8,578 bases of DNA from an uncultured Clostridia bacterium (GTDB lineage: Bacteria; Bacillota; Clostridia; Oscillospirales; CAG-272). Positions 1-4,843 of this stretch are shown here, piece by piece. The DNA lies in NCBI GenBank assembly GCA_937884385.1, contig CALGCW010000282.1, positions 1-8,578 on the forward strand, written 5' to 3'. A program made the position numbers and the translations under genes. Below the pieces are notes generated by a model that did no database searches, was not told the DNA's origin, and saw nothing but the letters and a program-made list of their open reading frames with translations. How positions within the stretch are numbered: the stretch's first letter is position 1; each line of letters starts with the position of its first letter.

Positions 1-2
1 AA

Positions 3-75
3 AGCTTTTGCGGAGCTTTTCTCGAAAAGCGACCCTTTTTAAGCAAAGTAACTCCCCGATAAATCAAAATTTGAA
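3..75 (+). repeat. Intergenic repeat, copy 1 (inverted relative to 8506-8578)
   Basis: This 73-base stretch aligns without gaps to the reverse complement of 8506-8578, with 60 of 73 bases identical by hand count. Fully conserved blocks are AAGCAAAGTAACTCCCC (41-57 region) and AAATCAAAATTTGAA (61-75). Both copies carry a small hairpin (GCTTTT, 4-nt loop, AAAAGC at 15-30) and an odd-centred palindrome TCAAA-A-TTTGA. The copy abuts the terminator behind the permease gene and encodes nothing credible. I infer a dispersed, MITE- or REP-like intergenic element. No transposase accompanies it. Confidence 0.8.
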
Positions 76-78
76 TAC

Positions 79-116
79 AAAAGATCCCCACGGGGTTGTG
101 GGGATCGGTTTTTGTT
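79..116 (-). terminator. Rho-independent terminator of the uracil permease gene, possibly bidirectional
   Basis: A perfect 9-bp stem, GATCCCCAC (83-91) and GTGGGGATC (98-106), encloses a 6-nt loop. Read leftward, the stem is followed by TTTTGT, and it lies about 20 nt past the permease stop codon. Read rightward, it is followed by GG and a longer T run (109-119), so it could also stop plus-strand transcripts coming from the repeat side. Confidence 0.85.
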
Positions 117-126
117 TTTATTTAGA

Positions 127-1509
127 TTATTCTTCGTCGGTCTTTTTGAGGTTTACAAGAATGTTTGTGATGATACCGAGGATGAGAGAGCAAGCGGTTG
201 TTGTAAGAGTGACCTTACCGATTGCAAGGGACATACCGCCGATACCTGTGATGAGTATAACTGCGGTTGTGAAGAGGTTTTTGTTCTTTTCAAGGTCTAC
301 CTTCCGGATCATCTTAAGACCGCTTACTGCGATGAAGCCGTAAAGCGTGATGCAAACACCACCCATTACGCAGCCGGGAATGGAGTCAAGGAATGCAACG
401 AAGGGGGAGATGAAGGAGATAATGATGGACATTACTGCTGTGATCGTTATCGTTGCAACGGAAGCGTTTCTTGTGATTGCTACGCAACCAACGGACTCAC
501 CGTAAGTAGTATTGGGGCATCCGCCGAAGATAGCACCTGCGATGGAGCCAACGCCGTCACCGAGGAGAGTTCTGTGAAGACCGGGCTCTTCAAGAAGGTC
601 CTTTTCAATGATGGAGGAGAGGTTCTTGTGGTCTGCGATATGCTCTGCGAAAACTACGAATGCAACGGGAATATACGCAACTGCGATGGTAGCAAGGTAG
701 GACCATTCAAAGTCTGAAGCGCCTTTGATCGCTGTAAGGAATGTGAATTCGGGAACGGAAAGGAAGGTTTTGAGTGATACTCCGCCTTCAACGAGTGCCT
801 TGAAGGGAGCAAAGTCAATAACCATAAGTGCGGAATTGTTTGTTGCAGCACCAATGAGTGTGAATACTAAAGCTACACCGTAGCCTGAAAGGATACCGAT
901 GATGAAGGGGAAGAGCTTACCTGCTTTTTTGCCGTACGTGGAGCAGAGGATTACAACGAAGAGTGTGACGAGAGCGCAGATCATAGAAACCCAAGCGCTT
1001 GCGCTCATAATATACGCACCGTTGCCGTCCTGAGGACCGTAGGAGAATACGTCCTTAACTGCCGCGCCTGCAAGGGAAAGACCGATGAGTGCAACTGTGG
1101 GACCGATTACAACGGGGGGCATAAGCTTATTTATCCAGTTTACACCGGCAAATTTAACGATAACTGCAAGAACTACGTATACAAGACCTGCAAAGATCGC
1201 ACCGATGATGAGACCGAGATAACCGAGGCTCATCGAGATAGCACCTGCGAATGCAGTTACCATTGAGCCTATGAATGCAAAGGATGAGCCAAGGAATACG
1301 GGGCTCTTGAATTTAGTGAAAAGCTGGTAAACGAGTGTTCCGACACCTGCGCCGAAAAGAGCAGCGGATGCTGTCATACCGTTTCCGACAATTGCGGGAA
1401 CTGCGATAGTTGCCGCCATAATTGCGAGCAACTGCTGGAACGCGAACAAGATTGTCTTAAGATAGCCAATTTGTTTCGGCTTTGCGTCGATGTTGTAGAT
1501 AAGTTTCAT
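127..1509 (-). CDS. uraA: Uracil permease (NCS2 / nucleobase:cation symporter-2 family)
   Basis: Inner-membrane transporter expected to import uracil by proton symport for pyrimidine salvage. It is 460 residues long, slightly above the ~430 of E. coli UraA, and almost wholly hydrophobic apart from short loops, which fits 14 membrane segments. Family landmarks are GSSFAFIG at 74-81, AEH with E289, NTTYGE with E338, and the NCS2 signature IPGCVMGG (378-385) followed by LYGFIAVSG. E289 and E338 are 49 residues apart, the same spacing as the substrate-binding E241 and E290 of UraA. The start at 1509 has AGGAGGAAGG placed correctly upstream. A longer GTG start at 1557 has no ribosome binding site and is rejected. 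The NCS2 family also contains xanthine permeases. The pyrimidine-rich attenuator upstream argues for uracil. A promoter, leader peptide and attenuator precede it and a strong terminator follows, so it appears monocistronic. Confidence 0.93.
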   Translation of the reverse strand: MKLIYNIDAKPKQIGYLKTILFAFQQLLAIMAATIAVPAIVGNGMTASAALFGAGVGTLVYQLFTKFKSPVFLGSSFAFIGSMVTAFAGAISMSLGYLGLIIGAIFAGLVYVVLAVIVKFAGVNWINKLMPPVVIGPTVALIGLSLAGAAVKDVFSYGPQDGNGAYIMSASAWVSMICALVTLFVVILCSTYGKKAGKLFPFIIGILSGYGVALVFTLIGAATNNSALMVIDFAPFKALVEGGVSLKTFLSVPEFTFLTAIKGASDFEWSYLATIAVAYIPVAFVVFAEHIADHKNLSSIIEKDLLEEPGLHRTLLGDGVGSIAGAIFGGCPNTTYGESVGCVAITRNASVATITITAVMSIIISFISPFVAFLDSIPGCVMGGVCITLYGFIAVSGLKMIRKVDLEKNKNLFTTAVILITGIGGMSLAIGKVTLTTTACSLILGIITNILVNLKKTDEE

Positions 1510-1583
1510 TTGAACCTTCCTCCTGAAATTATTAGATTGATATTTATAATCGCACACCGTGCTTATTATACTGTTTTGGGCAG

Positions 1584-1611
1584 AAAAAAAGCTGACGAAG
1601 ATTCGTCAGCT
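1584..1611 (-). terminator. Attenuator terminator in the uracil permease leader
   Basis: On the minus strand, AGCTGACGAA (1611-1602) pairs with TTCGTCAGCT (1599-1590) around a 2-nt centre, followed by a run of T (1590-1584). This is a canonical intrinsic terminator. It lies between the promoter (1756-1728) and the permease start (1509), about 75 nt before the gene, so it must be bypassed for expression. The stem begins 3 nt after the stop codon of the leader peptide, so a ribosome at the end of that frame would cover the 5' arm. I see no alternative antiterminator stem in the leader that could compete for either arm. Confidence 0.85.
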
Positions 1612-1614
1612 AAT

Positions 1615-1695
1615 TTAAAATAAAATAGAAAAGGAAAAAGAGAAAAAGAATGTTTGGGTGCCGATGTATTTACCGAAATTTGTGAAATTCATCAT
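1615..1695 (-). CDS. Leader peptide of the uracil permease attenuator (26 aa)
   Basis: A small frame reads MMNFTNFGKYIGTQT and then FFFSFSFSILF before TAA at 1617-1615. The start has a ribosome binding site, GAGGG at 1707-1703, with a 7-nt spacer, and lies about 26 nt after the predicted transcription start. Codons 16-26 are 25 U out of 33 nt, and 1650-1627 is 24 consecutive pyrimidines in the RNA. The product is probably unimportant in itself. Its translation would couple the ribosome to RNA polymerase, as in the pyrBI leader of E. coli, and the stop just before the hairpin resembles the rph/pyrE arrangement. The translation signals and position are seen. The regulatory role is inferred. Two adjacent ATG codons could both serve as start. 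Confidence 0.75.
   Translation of the reverse strand: MMNFTNFGKYIGTQTFFFSFSFSILF
1627..1650 (-). promoter_or_regulatory. Uninterrupted 24-nt pyrimidine tract: putative UTP-sensing pause region
   Basis: On the transcribed strand this tract contains 18 U and 6 C with no purine, and is followed by AUUUUAUUUUAAAUU up to the terminator stem. Its downstream end lies about 15 nt before the hairpin, so polymerase would slow here when UTP is low, before the hairpin has emerged. In enterobacterial pyrBI and pyrE attenuators a U-rich stretch in this position is the nucleotide sensor. The sensing function here is inferred from position and composition only. Confidence 0.65.
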
Positions 1696-1727
1696 TGTTT
1701 CACCCTCACTTTCTTTTACTGCGATAG

Positions 1728-1756
1728 ATTATATCACAAAAATCGACTCAAGTCAA
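1728..1756 (-). promoter_or_regulatory. Sigma-A promoter of the uracil permease leader
   Basis: The -35 box TTGACT (1756-1751) and a perfect -10 box TATAAT (1733-1728) are separated by exactly 17 bp. Transcription should start near 1721. Upstream is AT-rich, with a T run and AAAAATT near 1770-1790 that could act as an UP element. The promoter makes a leader of about 210 nt before the permease start. Confidence 0.9.
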
Positions 1757-1999
1757 CAGAAATATTGTGAGAATTTTTAACAAAAAAACATGCAAAACCG
1801 GGTATATTTTGTTCTATTTTGCACTTTGTGTCAAAATAGGGCACATTATTTTGCACCTGCTGCTATTTTATTCTTTGATCATAAGGTGTATAATATAGAT
1901 ACAAAGCAAGAAGGCGGGAAGTCAGATTTTTTGAACATCCTTTCTTTTAATTTCCTTTAAATTTGTCTTATTTATTTTTTTACTTCCTTTTCTTTTATA
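1757..1999. other. Divergent intergenic region with repeated TATTTTGCAC motifs
   Basis: No gene is convincing here. TATTTTGCAC occurs at 1815-1824 and 1847-1856, 32 bp (about three helical turns) apart. An inverted near copy (GTGTCAAAATA, one extra base) lies between them at 1828-1838, and TGCAAAA occurs inverted at 1791-1797. CTATTTTG (1814-1821) and CAAAATAG (1832-1839) form an 8-bp hairpin arm, extendable by CAC-TTT-GTG with one bulge. The arrangement could be operator sites serving the divergent promoters. From about 1926 to 1999 the plus strand is very T-rich and otherwise featureless. Confidence 0.4.
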
Positions 2000-2028
2000 T
2001 TGACAATCCCGCCCTCTTGTGATAAAAT
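2000..2028 (+). promoter_or_regulatory. Sigma-A promoter of the SPFH operon
   Basis: A consensus -35 TTGACA (2000-2005), a 17-bp spacer and -10 TAAAAT (2023-2028) place the transcription start near 2035. The ~60-nt untranslated leader contains a short stem, AAGCGGC (2042-2048) with GCCGTTT (2052-2058) and a TTC loop. No T tract follows it, so it is not a terminator. Half of an inverted repeat (GGCGGGA at 1913-1919, TCCCGCC at 2007-2013) falls in the promoter spacer. Confidence 0.85.
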
Positions 2029-2094
2029 TATATTGATGAATAAGCGGCTTCGCCGTTTACATAAATTTTGTTATATGAAAAAAGGAGAAAAATT

Positions 2095-3039
2095 ATGCTT
2101 TGGATTCCAATTGCAGCAATAATCGTGATCATCGTGATCTCTTGCATCAAGGTCGTTCCTCACACAGAGTCTTATGTTGTTGAGCGCCTTGGTAAATTCC
2201 ACGCCATTTGGTCGCCGGGCCTTCATTTCCTTGCACCCTTTGGCATTGATAAAATAGTTGCTCGCGCGACTACAAAGGAAAAGGTGCTTGATACGCCCCC
2301 TCAGTCCGTTATCACAAGTGATAACGTACCCCTTACGATCGATGCGGTCGTATATCACAAGACATTTGATCCGCAGCTCTATGCTTACGGTGCGGCTAAT
2401 CCCGTTGAGGCGCTTGCAAACCTCACAACAACAACACTTCGTAATATCGTCGGTGAACTTACACTCGACGAGTCCCTTACATCCCGTGACAGCATCAACG
2501 CAAAGATGACGGAAAACCTCGACAGAGCTACTGACGAATGGGGTATCCGCGTTACCCGTGTTGAGATCAGAAACATCACTCCCTCCGCTGATATCCGTGA
2601 GTCAATGGAAAAGCAGATGAAGGCAGAGCGCGCACGCCGTGAGACGCTTCTTGAGGCTGAAGGACACAAGCAGGCAGTTATCACCCGTGCAGAGGGTGAC
2701 AAGCAGGCTATGATCCTTGCGGCTGAGGGTGAAAGAGACGCTCGTATTGCTCGCGCTGAAGGTGAAGCAAAGGCGGTTCTTCTTCAGAAGCAGGCAGAGG
2801 CTGACGGTCTTCGCGCTATTATGTCCGCTTGCCCCACACCTGAGGTCATTGAGCTTAAGAGATATGAGGCTCTCGTTGATATGGCCAACGGAACAGCTTC
2901 CAAGCTTATAGTTCCTACAGATACAGTTGAGATGGTAAAGAGAAATGCTATCTTCACAGAAACAACGGGTCTTGGCGACGATACACCCGAGGCTCCCAAG
3001 CCTAAGAAGCCCGCTAAAAAGGACCCCTGCTGTGACTAA
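2095..3039 (+). CDS. SPFH/band-7 domain membrane protein (stomatin/QmcA-like)
   Basis: Membrane-anchored scaffold protein of the stomatin-prohibitin-flotillin-HflK/C group, expected to oligomerise at the inner membrane and organise membrane microdomains or associated proteases. It is 314 residues, close to E. coli QmcA. Residues 2-20 are one hydrophobic segment. Residues ~21-180 form the SPFH domain, including RLGKF (31-35), the PGLHF turn and the band-7 signature DRATDEWGIRVTRVEI (143-158). Residues ~175-245 are an Ala/Glu/Arg-rich coiled coil with repeated AEG motifs. A P/K-rich tail ends PCCD. The start has AAAGGAG with a 7-nt spacer. An upstream in-frame TTG at 2068 lacks a site. The next gene begins 8 bp later. 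The usual NfeD-type partner is absent from the window. Precise function is unknown. Confidence 0.9.
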   Translation: MLWIPIAAIIVIIVISCIKVVPHTESYVVERLGKFHAIWSPGLHFLAPFGIDKIVARATTKEKVLDTPPQSVITSDNVPLTIDAVVYHKTFDPQLYAYGAANPVEALANLTTTTLRNIVGELTLDESLTSRDSINAKMTENLDRATDEWGIRVTRVEIRNITPSADIRESMEKQMKAERARRETLLEAEGHKQAVITRAEGDKQAMILAAEGERDARIARAEGEAKAVLLQKQAEADGLRAIMSACPTPEVIELKRYEALVDMANGTASKLIVPTDTVEMVKRNAIFTETTGLGDDTPEAPKPKKPAKKDPCCD

Positions 3040-3047
3040 GGTGAATT

Positions 3048-3236
3048 ATGGTTGACAAGAACGAAAGATTTATAAAAACCTATACAGAGGGTGCTTTTTC
3101 CGGAAACGGCTTTGAAATATGGGTCGATAAGGAAACGGGCGTGAACTACCTCTGGCGCGGAGCCGGTTATGCGGGAGGTCTTACCGTCCTTCTTGACAGG
3201 GAAGGCAAGCCCGTGATAACGGTTGTTGAAAAATAA
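3048..3236 (+). CDS. DUF6440 family small protein
   Basis: This 62-residue soluble protein has the hallmark arrangement of DUF6440: an N-terminal RFIKTYTEG-like strand (7-15), then VDKETGVNYLW (26-36), GYAGGLTVLLD (40-50) and GKPVI (53-57). The function of the family is not established to my knowledge. The gene starts 8 bp after the SPFH stop codon, with a weak AAGGTG site overlapping that stop, so the two are almost certainly cotranscribed and possibly translationally coupled. A hairpin follows immediately. Recognition comes from memory of the conserved pattern, not from a search. Confidence 0.82.
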   Translation: MVDKNERFIKTYTEGAFSGNGFEIWVDKETGVNYLWRGAGYAGGLTVLLDREGKPVITVVEK

Positions 3237-3242
3237 AAACTT

Positions 3243-3268
3243 AAGGGAGCTTAAAACAGCTCCCTTTT
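3243..3268 (+). terminator. Leaky terminator between the DUF6440 and coiled-coil A genes
   Basis: A perfect 9-bp stem, AAGGGAGCT (3243-3251) with AGCTCCCTT (3258-3266), encloses a 6-nt loop. On the plus strand the tail is only TTTTGCTT, so termination may be partial. On the minus strand the tail is much better (TTTTTATTTTT). I see no good promoter between here and the next gene, so coiled-coil A is probably transcribed by readthrough, at reduced level. Confidence 0.7.
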
Positions 3269-3285
3269 GCTTAAGAGGTGGATAT

Positions 3286-4209
3286 ATGACCTATGATGAA
3301 GTCAGATTAGAAGCTATTAAAGAGAAATTGAGCAAAAGAGAAGATCTTGTATCAAGACTTGACGATCTTAACGGAAAAAAGAAGCAGATCAAGAGAAATC
3401 TTTCGGTTTTAGAGGCTGAAGTCCACAATGAGCAGGTCGACGTAATAAACCTTGAGGAAAAGACCTTTACCTCGGTCGTTTTTGATATTCTTGGGAAAAA
3501 GGAGCAAAAGCTCGAAAAAGAAAGGGCAGAGGCGCGCGAGGCGGCAGTAAAAAGAAACGCGGCAAGGCTTGAGCTTGAAAATATATCTGCTGAGGTGTGC
3601 GCGTGTGAAGCGCAGATCGAAGGGTGTGAGAAAGAATATATCGGTATTCTTTCCGAAAGACTACTTCAGATCAAAAAGTCGAGTGCTTCTGCGACGGAAT
3701 ATGCCATTGTTTGGAGTGACATTTTGGCGAGGCGCAGAGAGGACACGGAAAAATTGAACGAGATAGCAGAAATTTCACAGGATGCTGTCGCAGTTGCAGA
3801 GCAAGTGATAAAGGAGCTTTCTGTAGTGGACGATTTAGTGGCGCGCGACATAGTTGGTGGCGGTGTGCTGCTGAAGATGCGGAAGCGCGAACACATAAGT
3901 GAGGTCGAAAGGCTTTATAGGGTGCTCGAAAAGAAGCTGTCTGTTTTGAATGAGAAAACAGTTGATATCGATATCGGTGCCTGCGAGAAAATAGTTCTTG
4001 GCGGCCTTGGCGGGGTCGATGATTTCTTTTGGGATAACTTTTTTACCAATTGGGATATGGTAGACCGAGTGGAAGAGGCGCAGCGCAGTATTAACAAAAC
4101 GGTTGCTCAAATTTCCGAGCTACAGGAGTGGCTCTCGATCGTTAAAAAATATATCGAAGCGGAAAAAGAGCTTTTGGTGGCTCTGCTTGACAATTCAAAT
4201 GCTATTTAA
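3286..4209 (+). CDS. Coiled-coil protein A, uncharacterised; paralog of the 4844-5680 product
   Basis: This 307-residue protein has no signal peptide or membrane segment. Residues ~5-50 and ~70-125 are heptad-like, charged helices. Between them is the core NLEEKTFTSVVFDILGKKEQ, continuing KLEKERAEA (55-83), which matches the second coiled-coil protein at 22 of 29 positions and at the same residue numbers. A GGGVLL-MRKREH segment (191-203) and an aromatic stretch DDFFWDNFFTNWDMVDRVEEA (245-265) precede a final helix. I recognise the pattern as a conserved hypothetical family of gut Clostridia but know no function. The start has AAGAGGTGG just upstream. The longer frame beginning at 3223 would overlap the hairpin and the DUF6440 stop. 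The LURP-one gene follows after 8 bp. A membrane-associated or PspA-like scaffold role is inference. Confidence 0.8.
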   Translation: MTYDEVRLEAIKEKLSKREDLVSRLDDLNGKKKQIKRNLSVLEAEVHNEQVDVINLEEKTFTSVVFDILGKKEQKLEKERAEAREAAVKRNAARLELENISAEVCACEAQIEGCEKEYIGILSERLLQIKKSSASATEYAIVWSDILARRREDTEKLNEIAEISQDAVAVAEQVIKELSVVDDLVARDIVGGGVLLKMRKREHISEVERLYRVLEKKLSVLNEKTVDIDIGACEKIVLGGLGGVDDFFWDNFFTNWDMVDRVEEAQRSINKTVAQISELQEWLSIVKKYIEAEKELLVALLDNSNAI

Positions 4210-4217
4210 GGAGTTTT

Positions 4218-4682
4218 ATGAAATTACTATTTAAGCAAAGGATGTTTTCGTGGTTTGACAGCTACGATATTTATGACGAGGCGGGCAGAGTGGCTTGCAC
4301 CGTCAAGGGGGAGCTTTCCTGGGGACATATGTTCCGTATATATGGCAGGGACGGCAAGGAGCTCGGTTCTGTAAAGCAGGAGGTATGGACGTTTTTGCCC
4401 AAATTCTATATGTATATGGGCAACGAATGCGTGGGAAGCATCTGTAAAGAGCTTTCGTTCTTTACCCCGAAATATAATATTGACTTCAAGGGCTGGCACG
4501 TTGAAGGTGACTGGGCTGAATGGGACTATACCATTTACAATAGTGCAGGGCAACGCGTAGCGAGCATAAATAAGGAAATATGGAAGTGGACGGATACTTA
4601 CGTGATCGACGTTTTTGACCCCGCAGATGCTCTTTGCGCATTGATGCTCGTCCTCGCGATTGATGCAGAGAAGTGCTCGTGA
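4218..4682 (+). CDS. LURP-one-related / YxjI-like beta-barrel protein
   Basis: This 154-residue protein belongs to the LURP-one-related family, whose fold resembles the Tubby C-terminal domain and phospholipid scramblases: a 12-stranded barrel around a C-terminal hydrophobic helix. Visible features are the opening MKLLFKQRMFSW (1-12), YDEAGRVACTVKGELSW (19-35), repeated strand-turn units ending GKELGSVKQEVWTFLPKF (46-63), a WHVEGDW motif (93-99), INKEIWKWTDTYVIDV (117-132) and the buried helix DALCALMLVLAIDA (137-150). Length is normal for the family. The biochemical role is unknown, and lipid binding is only suggested by the fold. AAGGAG lies just upstream, and the gene is 8 bp after coiled-coil A, so the two are one transcription unit. 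No clear terminator follows. Confidence 0.85.
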   Translation: MKLLFKQRMFSWFDSYDIYDEAGRVACTVKGELSWGHMFRIYGRDGKELGSVKQEVWTFLPKFYMYMGNECVGSICKELSFFTPKYNIDFKGWHVEGDWAEWDYTIYNSAGQRVASINKEIWKWTDTYVIDVFDPADALCALMLVLAIDAEKCS

Positions 4683-4843
4683 GGGGATTGACCAAAAGGA
4701 TAAGGCTTGCTCGCAGAGCTTTTGGAGAGGTTGAGAACTGCTCTTAAAAAAAGAAAAACTCAATATATAGTTTAAAGGACAAATAATTACCGCGTGTAAT
4801 TGGTTTATATACTTAATCACGGAAAAATAAAAGGAGGATGAAT
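4683..4843 (+). other. Intergenic region before coiled-coil B, with a 17-bp palindrome
   Basis: No strong promoter or terminator is evident. AATTAC (4785-4790) and GTAATT (4796-4801) form a perfect palindrome around CGCGT, immediately before a -10-like TATACT (4808-4813) that lacks a recognisable -35 at the right distance. It could be an activator or repressor site. Otherwise readthrough from the LURP-one gene is the simplest source of transcription for coiled-coil B. Confidence 0.35.

Noticed and set aside
112..717. Long plus-strand frame antisense to the permease
   Set aside because: It overlaps a confidently identified membrane transporter, has a Cys/Asp-rich composition typical of an antisense shadow, and has no ribosome binding site.
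1510..1557. Upstream GTG start extending the permease by 16 residues
   Set aside because: It has no ribosome binding site and the extra residues are unlike a permease N-terminus, whereas the ATG at 1509 has a near-perfect AGGAGG.
1560..1584. TATAAT-like box after the attenuator that might bypass it
   Set aside because: The region 17 bp upstream has no acceptable -35 sequence, so a bypass promoter is not supported.
1584..1721. PyrR-binding or trp-type (Phe) attenuation of the permease
   Set aside because: I see no PyrR-type conserved loop sequence and no alternative stem that could compete with the terminator, both of which those mechanisms need.
1866..1894. Possible promoter with TATAAT at 1889-1894
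   Set aside because: The -35 position (TTTTAT) is poor, there is no extended -10, and nothing convincing starts downstream before the clear promoter at 2000-2028.
1790..1960. 56-codon plus-strand frame in the divergent intergenic region
   Set aside because: It has no ribosome binding site, no recognisable promoter, and an AT-rich composition that matches the surrounding noncoding DNA. It also contains the hairpin and motif repeats.
3193..3221. TTGACA inside the DUF6440 gene as a promoter for coiled-coil A
   Set aside because: The sequence at the proper -10 distance (ATAACG) is poor, and the following hairpin would terminate part of any such transcript.
4698..4755. Terminator after the LURP-one gene
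   Set aside because: GCTC-GCA-GAGC followed by TTTT gives only a 4-bp stem, and the A run at 4745-4752 is on the wrong side for the plus strand.
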